DNA from: Dastarcus helophoroides
Taxonomy: Eukaryota > Arthropoda > Insecta > Coleoptera > Bothrideridae
Direction: 5' to 3'
Assembly: GCA_028583605.1 (NCBI GenBank)
Contig: CM053329.1
Coordinates: forward strand, 36,889,992 to 36,953,991
DNA: 64,000 nt
In this document: piece by piece, positions 23,111 to 34,224 of the stretch
How the letters are laid out: each line of letters opens with the position of its first letter
Numbering within the stretch: the stretch's first letter is position 1
Program-made: the position numbers and the translations under genes
The notes under the pieces: model-generated
Seen by the model: only the letters and a program-made list of their open reading frames with translations
What the model was told of the DNA's origin: nothing
The model's database searches: none

Positions 23111-25160
23111 TAAGAAGCTTTGGGCACCTTGATATTCCTTTTTCCCTTTATGGAAACATGTCAATATATTAAGAAGAAAATACTTTCAATGCTTTGATTA
23201 CGTTCAAACCCCTTATTAAAACCATATAATCAGCTTCAAGAAGATTTGAATTTGTTGTATTCATTACGTTAAGTTCCCATGGATTTACTAACCAGATGGA
23301 ACGTCCATAATTTAAAAATAACAGTTGCGTCTAGCGTTATTCCTTTCCCTAATCCCATTTTTCCTGCTCAGACAGATTGACACCAGACTAAAATAAACAC
23401 AAGACTTAAATTTATAATCCCGACAAATTAGACAATTCGGAATTGTTCCTGACAGCAGCATACCAACAAAGTAATTGGGAAGTTAAAATTAGTTGAGTGT
23501 ATCGGAGTACCTTTTGTTTCTTTCCATTTTTATCACTTAAATTTCATATCACCCTCGAGGATTCTAACATTGTATGTATATTATTACTGCATAAATAAAA
23601 ATGCTTGAAGTGTATATTATTGGTATTCGAGGAGAATTAGGCCATATCGAAAGATCTAATCTAGTTTATGCTATTGAAAACAAAGGAAGAATGTCGTGTG
23701 TAAATAATTAATTACTATAATTACGATTCATAATTGTAAAACTTCACACAAGTTATTAGAGAGGCAATTAAGGCACAATTTTATGAGTTAATTTCAAACG
23801 AGACATATCCGTAGAAAACGCATAAAATGCCTGAGAATAGTCGGTGAGGACGGACGCCAAAGTTGAACCGTAAATTGGCTCTGTTTATGCCCTTCGGCCA
23901 CTATGACCAAACGGGGACATTTCTCGAATTCATATTGGGTTTAGCGCAATGCGTTTAAGTGTATAATTTTGCCGGCCTCCTCTAACATAAAACAAAATCT
24001 CTACCCCACAACAGAGTTTTGTGGACGACCGCCTTATAAATTTTCACATTTTATTGGGCTATATAAATTTATAAGGGTCCGTATTTTACAGGCTAGAAAG
24101 TCGAAATTTTGGATATTTATGGTTTCGGCCAACCTTTTCAACATAAATTATATCTGGAATAACAATAAGAAACTTTATACAGGTTGTTGTTGGCTTCGAT
24201 GATACATATGGTTCTGAAACTTTGTGTAAAGTAGAAATAATTTTTCATAGAGTCCTCAAAGTTCTCCTGCAATGAAACACTTCGTCAATCATGACGATTT
24301 TATTTTGTAGTACGGTTTAAAATAGTTAGAACGCACATGAATTTGCCAAATTATATTTCTTCTTAAGAAAGGGAAATTGTTTCTGAAAATGTCAACGGTT
24401 TTTTGAAAATTTCGGAGTCAATCCTAAAATTTGCAAAGTATTTTTCGTCCTAACTAAACAAATAAAATGTTTCAGGGCTTACAGTGCATTGTGGGACAAT
24501 TTTCATTTGTTAGTTATTAGCAGCCTATTTGGATAAGAAAAAGGACAAATAAACAAAAAATAGTAATAATCTACTCTATTGACTACTGACTGCACTTAGG
24601 TACTAAACTCTATGTGCCCGCTCTTGGACAATTTTTTGTTATTATTTTTTTTTTTTCGGGAAAATTTAATTTCAATGTAGAAGCGATTTGTTTTTCATTT
24701 TCTGTTTTATTTTACACACCATGGCGAATCATCACAGTATCGATTATCGATTGCCTAAAAATACACACCCTAATTGAATGAAGCTCTTCGTGTAATCATA
24801 TAATACAAAAATAATGTCTTTGGAATTACGCACATCGAAAGCATTGATTGATAGATAATAGGTCAAAGTATTGCCCTGCAATTAGGTCAATTATCTGAGG
24901 TCGATGTAATAAAAGTGCGTTAAAAAATGAATCTGTTACCGACCGAATCTAGTTCATTAAAAATTTCACGATAATTATTGGCAATATAAAGAGGGCTTTG
25001 TTTCGTATTAGGAAACGTGACGAAGCAAAAATACGTCCGCCACTTTCGGAGAGGGATTTTTACTTTTAATTTGGGGTAATTTGGCATATCGATCATTTTT
25101 AACAGTGACAGTTCAAATATTTTGCTTTGTCGAAAAAAACTAAGTCACAGTTTTGATTAA
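23111..25160. other. Mostly non-repetitive AT-rich DNA
   Basis: No repeats shared with the rest of the window, no convincing ORF. The 77-codon frame at 23969-24202 has no recognisable feature. Possible regulatory content cannot be judged by eye. Confidence 0.4.
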
Positions 25161-25164
25161 TAAT

Positions 25165-25300
25165 TCATATAAAAATCTTGTACCCCTGAAACCAAGAAAG
25201 ATTAAAAAACACAGCAGAGGTTACTCTAACGCGTTTCGATACCCAAGCTATCATCTTTCAGAGAGATACAGTATCTCTCAAGAGGGACCTATAGAGTACT
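25165..25300. mobile_element. Palindromic repeat family, one arm
   Basis: Left arm only: atcttgtacccctgaaacca, gattaaaaaacacagcag, tactctaacgcgtttcga and agctatcatctttcagagag, in the family order. The right arm is absent. Confidence 0.65.
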
Positions 25301-25713
25301 ATTGATAGAGAAACTCATCTAGGATCCCACGATTTTAATGGAAACTTTTCAGAATGACAGGTCTAGAGTTTTGAACCCATAAGGAAACTCATGCTGCTTT
25401 TTTTTGCATAATACATTATTGTAAGTTGCACTCATTAATAGCGCAACCCAAAGTTTTGAATCCATAAAAAATTTCATGAAAAACTTCTAAAATTGAAAGA
25501 AAATTTGAAATCGATATTACCTAAACAAAAATTTATTAATAAATCTGAAATAACAAGGAAAACTCATCAAGATCATAAGATCTTTAAGTCTTAAACTCAA
25601 AATTATCAGGAAAGTTCATGTAGAAATCTTAAAAACTATTCTGGTTCTCTCAATTTCTTAGGAACCTTACAAACACATCAAAAATGCTGAATTCTGAAGA
25701 AAACACTAAGATT
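25301..25713. other. AT-rich DNA, no recognised feature
   Basis: Short phrases such as aggaaactcat recur loosely, but no unit is clear. No coding content. Confidence 0.35.
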
Positions 25714-26055
25714 TTCTTAGGAGAGGAAAGGTTGCACAAAACTGGATAGAATAAGAAATAGAGATATAAAAACAGGAGTTAAACATTTTTGATGTAAACG
25801 ATAAAATAACAGAAAATAAAATTAAGTGGAAAGAACATGTAGAAGGAATGAATGAAAAAAAGGTTGCCTGCCAAAGCAAAACTTTATAGATGTATTGGAG
25901 GAAGAAGTATTGGTAGGCCAAGAAAAAATGGGTATCTTAATAGGCAATAATGCCTTAAACTTCAAGTGAAGAAGAAGAAGAAGAAGAAGAGAAGAAGAAG
26001 AAGAAGAAGAAGAAGAAGAAGAAGAAGAAGAATAAGAAGAAGAAGAAGAAAAAGC
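25714..26055 (+). pseudogene. RTE-like non-LTR retrotransposon 3' end with (GAA)n tail
   Basis: Plus-strand frames give RIRNRDIKTGVKHF, then KWKEHVEGMNEK, LPAK and GGRSIGRPRKNGY in order. This matches the C-terminal pattern of RTE-type ORF2 (RxRNEDIR..., KWYGHVxRMxDxRxPKK, GRRxxGRPRKRW). It carries several frameshifts. The element ends in a GAA microsatellite (25968-26055) that reads as its 3' tail. The conserved order of motifs despite frameshifts makes the call fairly safe; the subfamily is not determined. Confidence 0.65.
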
Positions 26056-26239
26056 ACATTAAAATCTAGACTTTGAAAGAAATCTATCAATCTAAAATCC
26101 CAAATCCCACTTAAAAATTGAAAGTCCTCAAAAAGCCCGTTTGCAATTCAAATTCTCAAGGAAGTTCTAAAATATGCTCTGTTCAACAAGAAACGTTTCT
26201 CGATTTTAGGAAAACTATTGCAGATTTTTTGATTTGCAT

Positions 26240-28600
26240 TCTTTTAAATGAAAGTACTTTAAAACGCCTACTGAGCAACTATCTAATACATCATCCAATC
26301 CCCATCGCTTTCCAGAATAGCCTAGCACTTTTTGGGCATGCTTTTTACAGTTTTTTAGCATATCCCATGAGTAATGGCCGCCACATCTCCCTGATTTTAG
26401 GTGAAAGCAACTTGAGGGTGAACAGACGTGTTTCTGCAAACTTCCTCTTCAGAACGCTCTACACATTTTCCATTGGATTTGCATTGGGCTGGAACCAGTC
26501 TAAAGCAGTGATGCCAAATTCTATTTCCAGGAGGTAGACAGACGACTCCGATGTTGTCCAGCGTTATCCTTCTGTAACATCCAGTCTGAGCCGTTGGCAC
26601 CAACCATCTGAGCAGACTTTAGAAGCTAGAGCACTAAACTAAACACTGCGGCTTATGATCAAGTCTATAGAAGCGAAAAAATCTTCTATTGACCTAATCA
26701 TAAGACTTTAGAAGACTAAACTTATAAATATTTGGCATTTTCTGAGCATGCAAGTTCTAGGTAAAGAGCTCTAGTTATTGAAAATCCCACTCAGAAGAAA
26801 ATTCCTAAACATGCAGTTTCCCTGGGTGTTTGACGATTGCCTGAAGCAATATCTTACCAGCAGTAGACCAAGCATACGTTATGGAAGCCCGTGCCCAGAA
26901 CAACGCTTCGTTAGAAAAGATTAGGTTGAACCATTGTTGATCGAGATTCTTGGTAGCCCAGGCCTTGCCATGAGTAATGGCCGCCACATCTCCCTGATTT
27001 TAGGTGAAAGCCACTTGAGGGTGAACACATGTGTTCCTGCAAACTTCTTCTTCAGAACGCTCTACACATTTTCCATTGAATTTGCATCGTCAGGCAGTAA
27101 GGACCAGTCTAAAACTGTGATGCGAAATTCTATTTCCAGGAGGTAGACAACGACTCCGATGTTTTCGATCGTTATCCTCCTGTAACATCCCGTCTGAGCC
27201 TTTGGCACCGACCATCTGAGCAGACTTTAAAAGCTAGAGCACTGAACTAAACACTGTGGCTTATGATCACGTTCATAGAAGCGGAAAAATCTTTTATGGA
27301 TTTAATCATAAGACTTTAGAACACCAAACTTATAAATATTGAGCATTTTCTGAGCATGCAAGTTCTAGGTAAAGAGCTCTTATTATCCAAAATCCTACTC
27401 AGAGGAAAATTCCTAAACATGCAATTTCTCTGGGTGTTTGACAATTGCCTGAAGCAATATCTTATCAGCAGTAGACCAAGCATACGTTATGGTAGCTCGT
27501 GCCCAGAACAACGCTTCGTTAGAAAAGATTTGGTTGAACCATTGTTGGTCGAGATTCTTGGTAGCCCAGGCCTTGCCATGAGTAATGGCCGCCACATCTC
27601 CCTCACTTTAGGTGAAAGCCACTTGAGGGTAAACACATGTGTTCCTGCAAACTTCTTCTTCAGAACACCGTACACATTTTCCATTGAATTTGCATCGGCA
27701 GGCAATAAGGATCAGTCTAAAGCTGTGATGCCAAATTCTATTTCCAGGAGGTAGATAGACGACTCCGATGTTTTCCATCGTTATCCTTCTGTAACATCCA
27801 GTCGGAGCCTTTGGCGCCAACCATCTAAGCAGACTTTAAAAGCTAGAGCACTGAACTAACACTGTGGCTTATGATCAAGTCCATAGAAGCGAAAATATCT
27901 TCTATTGACTTAATCATAAGACTTTAGAAGACCAAACTTATAAATATTGAGCATTTTCTGAGCATGCAAGTTCTGGGTCAAGAGCTCTTATTATCCAAAA
28001 TCCCACTCAGAGAAAAATTCTTAAACATGCAGTTTCCCTGGGTGTTTGACGTTTGCCTGAAGCAATCTCTTACCAGCAGTAGACCATTCGTTATGGGAGC
28101 CCGTGCCCAGAACAATGCTTCGTTAGGAATGATTAGCTTGAACCATTGTTGACCGAAATTCTTGGTAGCCCAGGCCCTGCGTTTTTTTTTTCTTCTGGGG
28201 CTCCGAAAGCAACGGTTTATGCCTCATACTCTGATATTATATGATTTTCTCAGCCAAACGTTTTCTGATGGTAGTTTTGCTGACATCAACCCCTCTCTTA
28301 GCTATCTTGGCTCGATTTTACGTATCCATAGCGTAGAATTGTGCTTAAAGAGCTGTACCATGACTTTATTGTGCTATTTTGTGGACACTCGCGAGTTGCC
28401 TCTATCAGGAAGATCGTCGACTGCTTTGTTGGTTTTGTGGCGGTAAAACTACTTCTTCACGAATGTCTTCGACGTTTTTAAATATTTAGCAGCCGCACTG
28501 TAAGATATGCGTGGACTTTTTGGATGAAGCCACAAAAGCTTTGAAACGCTTGGCATACACAGCACTCATTTTTTTTACGTCTGTTTGAGCGGTAATAAAA
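26240..28600 (-). pseudogene. Tc1-like DD34E transposase pseudogene, catalytic domain in three tandem copies
   Basis: The N-terminal part (28590-28180) reads, with frame changes, KRFKAFVASSKKS, AAAKYLKTSKTFVKK, then VDVSKTTIRKRLAE and PLLSE, a helix-turn-helix DNA-binding domain of Tc1 type. Each catalytic unit then gives WFNLIFSNEALFWARA (first acidic site), VKHPGKLHV, LQKDN..(K/Q)HRSR (second aspartate) and ANSMENVYG (glutamate). In the unit nearest the N-terminus the second D (27783-27785) and E (27679-27681) codons lie 104 nt apart; 105 would give the 34-residue DD34E spacing, so one base is lost. The first D is N in all three units. A true C-terminus (KHAQKVLGYSGKRWGLD frame) follows only the last unit (26275-26365). 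Confidence 0.8.
26360..28150. repeat. Tandem triplication, units of about 605 bp
   Basis: The landmark atgagtaatggccgccacat lies at 26367, 26969 and 27578, and gagcatgcaagttct(a/g)gg at 26752, 27353 and 27959, giving periods of 601-609 bp. Unit boundaries fall within the transposase reading frame, between the block after the glutamate and the block before the first catalytic site. Confidence 0.85.
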
Positions 28601-28710
28601 CATTTTGGCATATGCGACGTGGCAGTCGAATACACTTTCTTGCCAAAAAGTCTATAAAAGCTAAATCGTTAATAGTTTTTGAAAAATCGAGGTACGTTTC
28701 TTGTTGAAGC

Positions 28711-28939
28711 TACATCATCAAGGGTATTGGTTCTCTAATGCATAAACCGTTAAGTTGGAACATTTATTATTTTCAGAGTTTAAGAATACTAAATCTTCTC
28801 CATCTAGTAGCTGATGGTGCTCATCCAGACCTTTAATATGTAAGAAATTTTATGCAGGTGACTAAACTATCAACTGGGAGATCCTGAAGATAAAAAAATA
28901 CTCTTAAGGCATCTTAAGATCCCGTCTCAAGCTGAACTA
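28711..28939. other. Short unassigned spacer
   Basis: No feature recognised between the Tc1 element and the GAA-unit array. Confidence 0.35.
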
Positions 28940-30214
28940 CATAGGACTGGTGTCTTCAATTGTCTTGAAGATATCAGAGTCTGTAGCACTTCCAAACATC
29001 TTACACGAAAAGAGCCAGTATGTGTTTTGAAATGAGTTCCTGATATAAGATGAAGAAGAAGAAAAGGAAAAAGAAGAAAAAGCGTAAATAGAATAATAAG
29101 GAGAAGAAGAAGAAGAATTTGGGCTTTATAGATATTTAGTAGCTGAGTAGTGAGGTGTTTTACGCTAAAAGAAAAATATAGAATTGTCTTGAACAGATGA
29201 GAGACTCTAGCATTTCCAAACTTCTTTCACGAAAAGAGTCAGTGTGTGTTTTGAAATTAAGTTCCAGATATACAAAGAAAAAGAAGAAGAAAAAAAAGAA
29301 GAAGAAGAAGAGTTATAGATATTTAGTAGCTGAGTAGTAAGGTGTTGTAGTCGAAGAGAAAAATGTAGAATTGTCTTGAAGAGATGAGAGACTCTAGCAC
29401 TTCCAAACATCTTTTACGAAAAGAGCTAGTGTTTGTTTTGAAATTAAGTTCCAAATATAAGAAGAAGAAGAAGAAAAAGAAAAAGAAATAGAAGAAGAAG
29501 AGCTTGAGCTTTATAGATATTTACCAGCTGAGTAGTGAGGTGTCTTACTCGAAGAGGAAAATATAGAATTGTCTTGAAGAGGTCAGAGACTCTAGCACTT
29601 TCAAACATCTTTCGCGAAAAAAGCTAGTGTGTGTTTTGAAATTAAATTCCAGATATAAGAAGAAGAAGAAGAAAAAGAAGAAGTAAAAGAAGAAGAAATA
29701 GAAGAAGAAGAACTTGAGCTTTATAGATATTTACTAGCTGAGTAGAGAGGTGTTTTACTCGAAGAGGAAAATATAAAATTGTCTTGAAGAGGTCAGAGAC
29801 ACTAGCACTTCCAAACATCTTTCACGAAAGAAGCCAGTATGTGTTTTGAAATTGAGCTCCAGATGTAGGAAGAAGAAGAAGAAGAAGAATACGAAGAAGA
29901 AGAAGCAGAAGAAGAAGAAGAGAAGATGTGTTTTCTTAAGTTTATAGAAATTTACATGAATATTCTCAAGCTCTCAAGTCTATTTAAATATCCTTTGGTT
30001 TTTAGGATCCCAGATAAGTTCTCTCAATTTTTAATTAAACTAAGAAATAGAAGAAGAAGAACTTGAGCTTTATAGATATCTACTAGCTGAGTAGTGAGGT
30101 GTTTTACTCGAAGAGGAAAATATAGAATTGTCTTGAAGATGTCAGAGACACTAGCACTTCCAAACATCTTTCACGAAAAAAGCCAGTATGTGTTTTGAAA
30201 TTGAGCTCCAGATA

Positions 30215-30245
<31 letters not shown>

Positions 30246-30320
30246 AAGAAGAAGAATAAGAAGCTTTATAGAAGTTTAGTAGCTGAGTAGTGAGGTATTT
30301 TACTCGAAGAGGAAAGTATA
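28940..30320. repeat. Array of about six units, each ending in a GAA microsatellite
   Basis: Units share tagatatttagtagctgag, aatatagaattgtcttgaag, agcacttccaaacatctttc and cagtatgtgttttgaaatt, and each then runs into a GAA tract (29045-29120, 29278-29310, 29458-29502, 29656-29712, 29872-29925, 30216-30260). Unit length is about 200-250 bp. The microsatellite after each unit resembles the 3' tail of the non-LTR elements nearby, but the units have no coding potential. Confidence 0.75.
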
Positions 30321-30690
30321 GCTTTCAATATAGGGATTTGGTAATAGAGCACACGTGGTCATTTCAAGAAAGGTTGGTATTCACAATAACTGCTAATATA
30401 GACAGATTAGATCTCAAAGAAAGCAAGGATTTTGTAATACTATGAATGAGAATATGAGGTACCAAAGTCAATCAGATTTTTGAATTCCGATTCCAGAACG
30501 ACCTTCAAGTTCGCATCTGTATCCGCTGTTCTAAAGTACTAGGTAAAAACTTTTTGATAAAGTTTAATTAGAAATTAAAAGAACTTATCTGGGGTCCTAA
30601 AAACCAAAGAATATTTAAATAAAGCCTTGAGAGCTTGAGAATATTCATGTAAATTTCTATAAACTTAAGAAAACACAACTTCTTCTCTTC
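29915..30690. repeat. Inverted repeat, arms of about 133 bp
   Basis: Arm 29915-30048 (agaagatgtgttttcttaag ... ttaattaaac) is the reverse complement of 30556-30690 with few mismatches (gtttaatta ... cttaagaaaacacaacttct). Each arm has the microsatellite on its outer side: GAA at 29872-29925 and TTC at 30680-30836. Confidence 0.8.
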
Positions 30691-30836
30691 TTCTTCTTCT
30701 TCTTCTTATTCTTCTTCTTTTACTTTTTCTTATTCTTCTTCTTCTTCTTCTTCTTCTTCTTCTTCTTCGTCTTCTTCTTCTTCGTCTTCTTCTTCTTCGT
30801 CTTCGTCTTCTTCTTCTTTTTCTTCTCTTCCTCTTC
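30680..30836. repeat. TTC (GAA on minus strand) microsatellite
   Basis: About 155 bp of imperfect TTC with TCG/TTT interruptions. On the minus strand it directly follows the 3' end of the RTE-like pseudogene at 30840, so it fits the element's 3' tail. Its translation gives a meaningless poly-arginine ORF. Confidence 0.85.
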
Positions 30837-30839
30837 CTC

Positions 30840-31660
30840 GTTATGAGTTCGCTGTTTTTTCCCTCCAGAACACTCTCACATCCTAGTGCCCTGCTCTCAG
30901 ATCTCTTATCTATCATTGCATGCCCAATATAGGTTTCTGATTTTAATGCCGGTCGTCCTCTCCGCCTTCTCCTTGGCGGTTCCTATTCCAATACTCGTTT
31001 TGGCCATCTGTGTATTGCCATTCTTTGGACGAGTTCGTACTACTGCAATGCTCTGTTTTCTAGCTTTTTTGTTATTGAACAGTTTACTCCCATTCGTTGC
31101 CACATTTCTTTAGATCTCACTTCGTCCCTTCGTGTTATTTATAGGCACCATCTCATAAGTCTAATTCCACTGTTCTTATTTTGTTCCTTATTGTATTTGT
31201 TACTGTCAGTACTTCTGCCCCATATAGGGTAATGTTTTGTACTATGCTTTGAAAAATCATTTTTTTGTTCTCTTTAGTAGGAGTCTTGTTCCATATCAAT
31301 CCGTGAAGTGCTCTTGTAGCTTGCCTTCCTCGTGTTATTTTTATTTTTATTTCTCTTACACAGGTACCATCTCGATGTTCTGTTGATCATGATATCTAAA
31401 GGTCTGAGAGCTGGTGACAGTTTCGTTTTCTAAAATAAGGTCTGCAACCTCTTGCCCAATACATAGGTATTCAATTTTGCTCTTGTTTATTTTCCCCATA
31501 ATTCATATTCTTCTTTCAGTTTCCTTATCATGTACTCCATATTTCCTTTTTCTTATGCAAAAATAACTTAGTCGTCCGCAAACAGTAGTGAGTCTAATAT
31601 ATTTCCTTATATCGGTATGCCCATCCCTCAGCATTTTTTATACCACCTGTGTAGAGCCTA
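30840..31660 (-). pseudogene. RTE-like non-LTR reverse transcriptase, 3' half
   Basis: On the minus strand the order is LLFADD-stop-VIFA (the catalytic FADD box, codons at 31571-31582), KSKIEYLCIGQEVADLI, IWGRSTDSNK, RRDEVRSKEMWQRMG, ITKKLENRALQ, ELVQRMAIHRWPKRV and RRRRGRPALKSET. It is the standard layout of an RTE/jockey-like RT from the YADD box to the C-terminal GRP motif. Several stops and frameshifts are present. It continues into a GAA tail at lower coordinates. The endonuclease and the front of the RT domain are missing, as expected for a 5'-truncated insertion. Confidence 0.75.
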
Positions 31661-32084
31661 TTCTATAAATATCACCATCTAGAATTTCAAATGATAAAAA
31701 AAAACTTTTTGAGATTGTGATATGTCAAGTTTTCTGGTTTAGAGCACTATGGAAGAATGTAGAGGTTGTAATTTAAAAAAAAATGTTGACTTATAAAAAA
31801 TAATCTAGTATTAATTATTGAAGGGTTAGATTTTTTAAACCATATATCTGCATCTCCAAACTCTTAAGAAACTTCTTTTAGAGCTCGAGTGTATCAATGA
31901 GTAATCAATTCCCCAAAGAAACGTGTTATCTAAAGCTTAAAACCCTCAAGTTATTGTATTTAGTGCTTTAATTCTCAAGACTGCTTATTTATTGTTAGAG
32001 TAGTTCAGGGCAACAAATCTTTAAGAAAACTTGCCTAGACTCTCATCAAGCTCTTAACGAATTTTTTTTAAGAATCCCAAACTA
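31661..32084. other. Unassigned AT-rich DNA
   Basis: No feature recognised. Confidence 0.35.
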
Positions 32085-33000
32085 GCAAGAAGTTCCTAAG
32101 GTGTTAAATTCTCTTAAAAATCCCCAGTAGACTCTAGATTCTAGAGTCTCAAATTATAAAAGAAACGGATCCAATAGGATCAAATTATCTAGAGGGATAA
32201 TTAGTAGAAGTAACAATCCTGCAAAAAACACGAGTAGAGTTTTAAAAACTACAAAGCATTCTAAACAAGACCTAGGTATTGGCACTTCGGCTGTTCGAGC
32301 ATTGAACATTGATTTTGGCTGAGTGTAATTTTCAGCTCGCATCAGGCTAAATGCATTTTTTACGTTCCTTTATTTTCTAGCGTTCTTATTTTATTTTTCA
32401 TCACACAAAGCTCTAGGTTATCTCTTTATTTTGCTACCTGTTATTTTCTTATCAAGATTTCTTAGGTTACTCAACTAACAAGAAGTTCCTAAAGTGTTAA
32501 GTTCTCTTAAAAATCCTCAGTAGACTCTGAATTCTAGAGTCTCAAATTCTAAAAGAAACGTGTCCAATGGGATCAAATTATCTAGAGAGATAATTAGTAG
32601 AATTAACAGTCCTGTAAAAAACACTAGTAGAGTTTTAACAACTACAAAGCATTCTAAACAAGACCTAGGTATTAAAACTTCGGCTGTTCGAGCATTGAAC
32701 ATTGATTTTGGCTAAGTGTAATTTTCAGCTCGCATCAGGCTAAATGCATTTTTTACGTTCCTTTATTTTCTAGCGTTCTTATTTTAATTTTCATCACATA
32801 AAGCTCTAGGTTATCTCTTTATTTTGCTACCTGTTATTTTCGGTATCAAGATTCCTTAGGTTACCTCAACTAACAAGAAGTTCCTAAGGTGTTAAATTCT
32901 CTTAAAAATCCTCAGTAGACTCTGAATTGAGTCTCAAATTCTAAAAGAAACGTGTCCAATAGGATCAAATTATCTAAGGGATAATTAGTAGATCAAATGT
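32085..33000. repeat. Tandem repeat, about 0.4 kb units (two and a part)
   Basis: Landmarks cagtagactct (about 32125, 32518, 32914) and aacaagacctaggtatt (about 32264 and 32660) recur in the same order, together with cggctgttcgagcattgaac. The third unit is cut off near 33000. ORFs inside on the minus strand (62 and 61 codons) repeat because the unit repeats. Confidence 0.8.
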
Positions 33001-34065
33001 AGCATACTCTATCAGTAGCTGACAAGTGCCCATAAAAGTTTATCATTCCAAAACCCGATAAGAAACGATGTGATACATTCTTGTCATTTTGATTACACAA
33101 AGAAGTTATGCAGTAACAATTTGGACCAATCCAGAAAATACTTACTTAGGGAACCAAAAACGTACCTAGAGGGCAAAAACAATCGAAATTGTGTTTGTAA
33201 AACCTGTAACAGTATTAATTGATAAGGCCCTGTAGACTTCCTTCAAGACTTCCTTCAATAGTTGATAGCTAGTCTCTGTTGATAACCAACGAAAACTTCT
33301 TGTACCTAGCAAGATCGTAAAACGGCGTTGGACCAGAACCGCTTTCTTCTTTTATTAGTTTACAACTTAATTTCACCGAGCAGTAGCTCAGTTTCCATTT
33401 AGGTGGACAATTATTTTATTATCGCTTTGTAGAATTTATTGTCGGCCCAATAAAAGCGTACCATCCAGTGAAAATATGTCACGGACACCGATAAGAAGAT
33501 TTCTTGGAACAAACGCAGAGAATGAAGCTGAAAGATGTTTTAGTGAAACCTTCATGCGATGGAAGCAATAAAACAAAATGGTCGTTCATATCTAGTTTTG
33601 CTTGGAATTTTACTGGGTATTAAGTAGTTTTAGTTTTAGTAGTTTAGTAGTAGTTTAGTGTATTAAATAGTAATTACCCGAATTACAACCAGAAGTTCCA
33701 TGTAACCGAAAGAGTACCAAAGTCATTGCGTCAGGTAACTTCTTTAGCGCGTTTAACTGTTTCACTAGAGTACATTTAATTAATAGCAACTATCGGGTGG
33801 TTTAGGAGCTTAACGCCATCTCATACTTCTGTATTTTTTCTCCATCCCTCAATTCATCAACTGAAGTAAACGATTTTTGTGGAATATACTAATTTCGTCA
33901 GAAAAGCAAGATTAAACTTTTAAGGATTTAATTCTTGGGGAAACTAACTTAGGGCTCCCAGTCCTCAAATATCTGGGACTTTAAAGTGTCAAGCAGATTA
34001 ACCTACTTTAACTAATCTTGATACATCAACAAACAACAACAGATTTGAATTAAAAAGCTACGATG
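33001..34065. other. Mostly non-repetitive DNA
   Basis: No recognised coding or repeat feature, apart from a small tagtttagtagtagtttagt patch near 33625-33655. Confidence 0.4.
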
Positions 34066-34224
34066 TGTAGTAGAGTTAAAAATATGTGATCGGTGACTGG
34101 GACTCGAACCCAGGACCTTCACGTTACGGGCCAGGCTCTTAACCATGGAGCCATCGCCACCACTACTCTCAATTCTACTCATTCACTTCACATAACTTAC
34201 TCTTGATATCTGCTGTCTGCTACA
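34066..34224 (-). repeat. tRNA-Thr-like short element, copy 3 (best preserved)
   Basis: On the minus strand the D arm is GGCTC-loop-GAGCC (perfect 5-bp stem, loop CATGGTTAA) and the T arm CTGGG-TTCGAGT-CCCAG (perfect stem and seven-base loop). The partial acceptor is GGTGGCG/AGTCACC. The anticodon loop CCCGTAA would be CGT (Thr), but its stem does not pair. The tRNA-like core sits in the middle of the element, about 65 bp from either end, not at the 5' head as in a normal SINE. The ends are TGTAG...CTACA, flanked on both sides by gatg (34062-34065 and 34225-34228), a possible 4-bp target duplication. Confidence 0.7.

Larger units (their letters stand above)
26182..28710 (-). mobile_element. 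Tc1-like transposon with triplicated catalytic core
   Basis: The ends are inverted repeats of about 38 bp. Reading inward both contain TTCAACAAGAAACGT, CTCGATTTT and AAAACTATT (lower end 26183-26220, upper end about 28668-28708). Between them, on the minus strand, lies a transposase pseudogene in normal N- to C-terminal order, except that the catalytic segment is repeated three times (units of about 602 and 609 bp). The element is decayed by frameshifts and stops and cannot be active. Confidence 0.8.

Noticed and set aside
26118..26537. 139-codon plus-strand frame and the 132-codon frame at 27356
   Set aside because: Both are antisense to the Tc1 transposase pseudogene, which has conserved motifs on the minus strand.
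30665..30916. 83-codon poly-arginine frame
   Set aside because: It is the TTC/GAA microsatellite read on the minus strand; only its first residues overlap the retrotransposon end.
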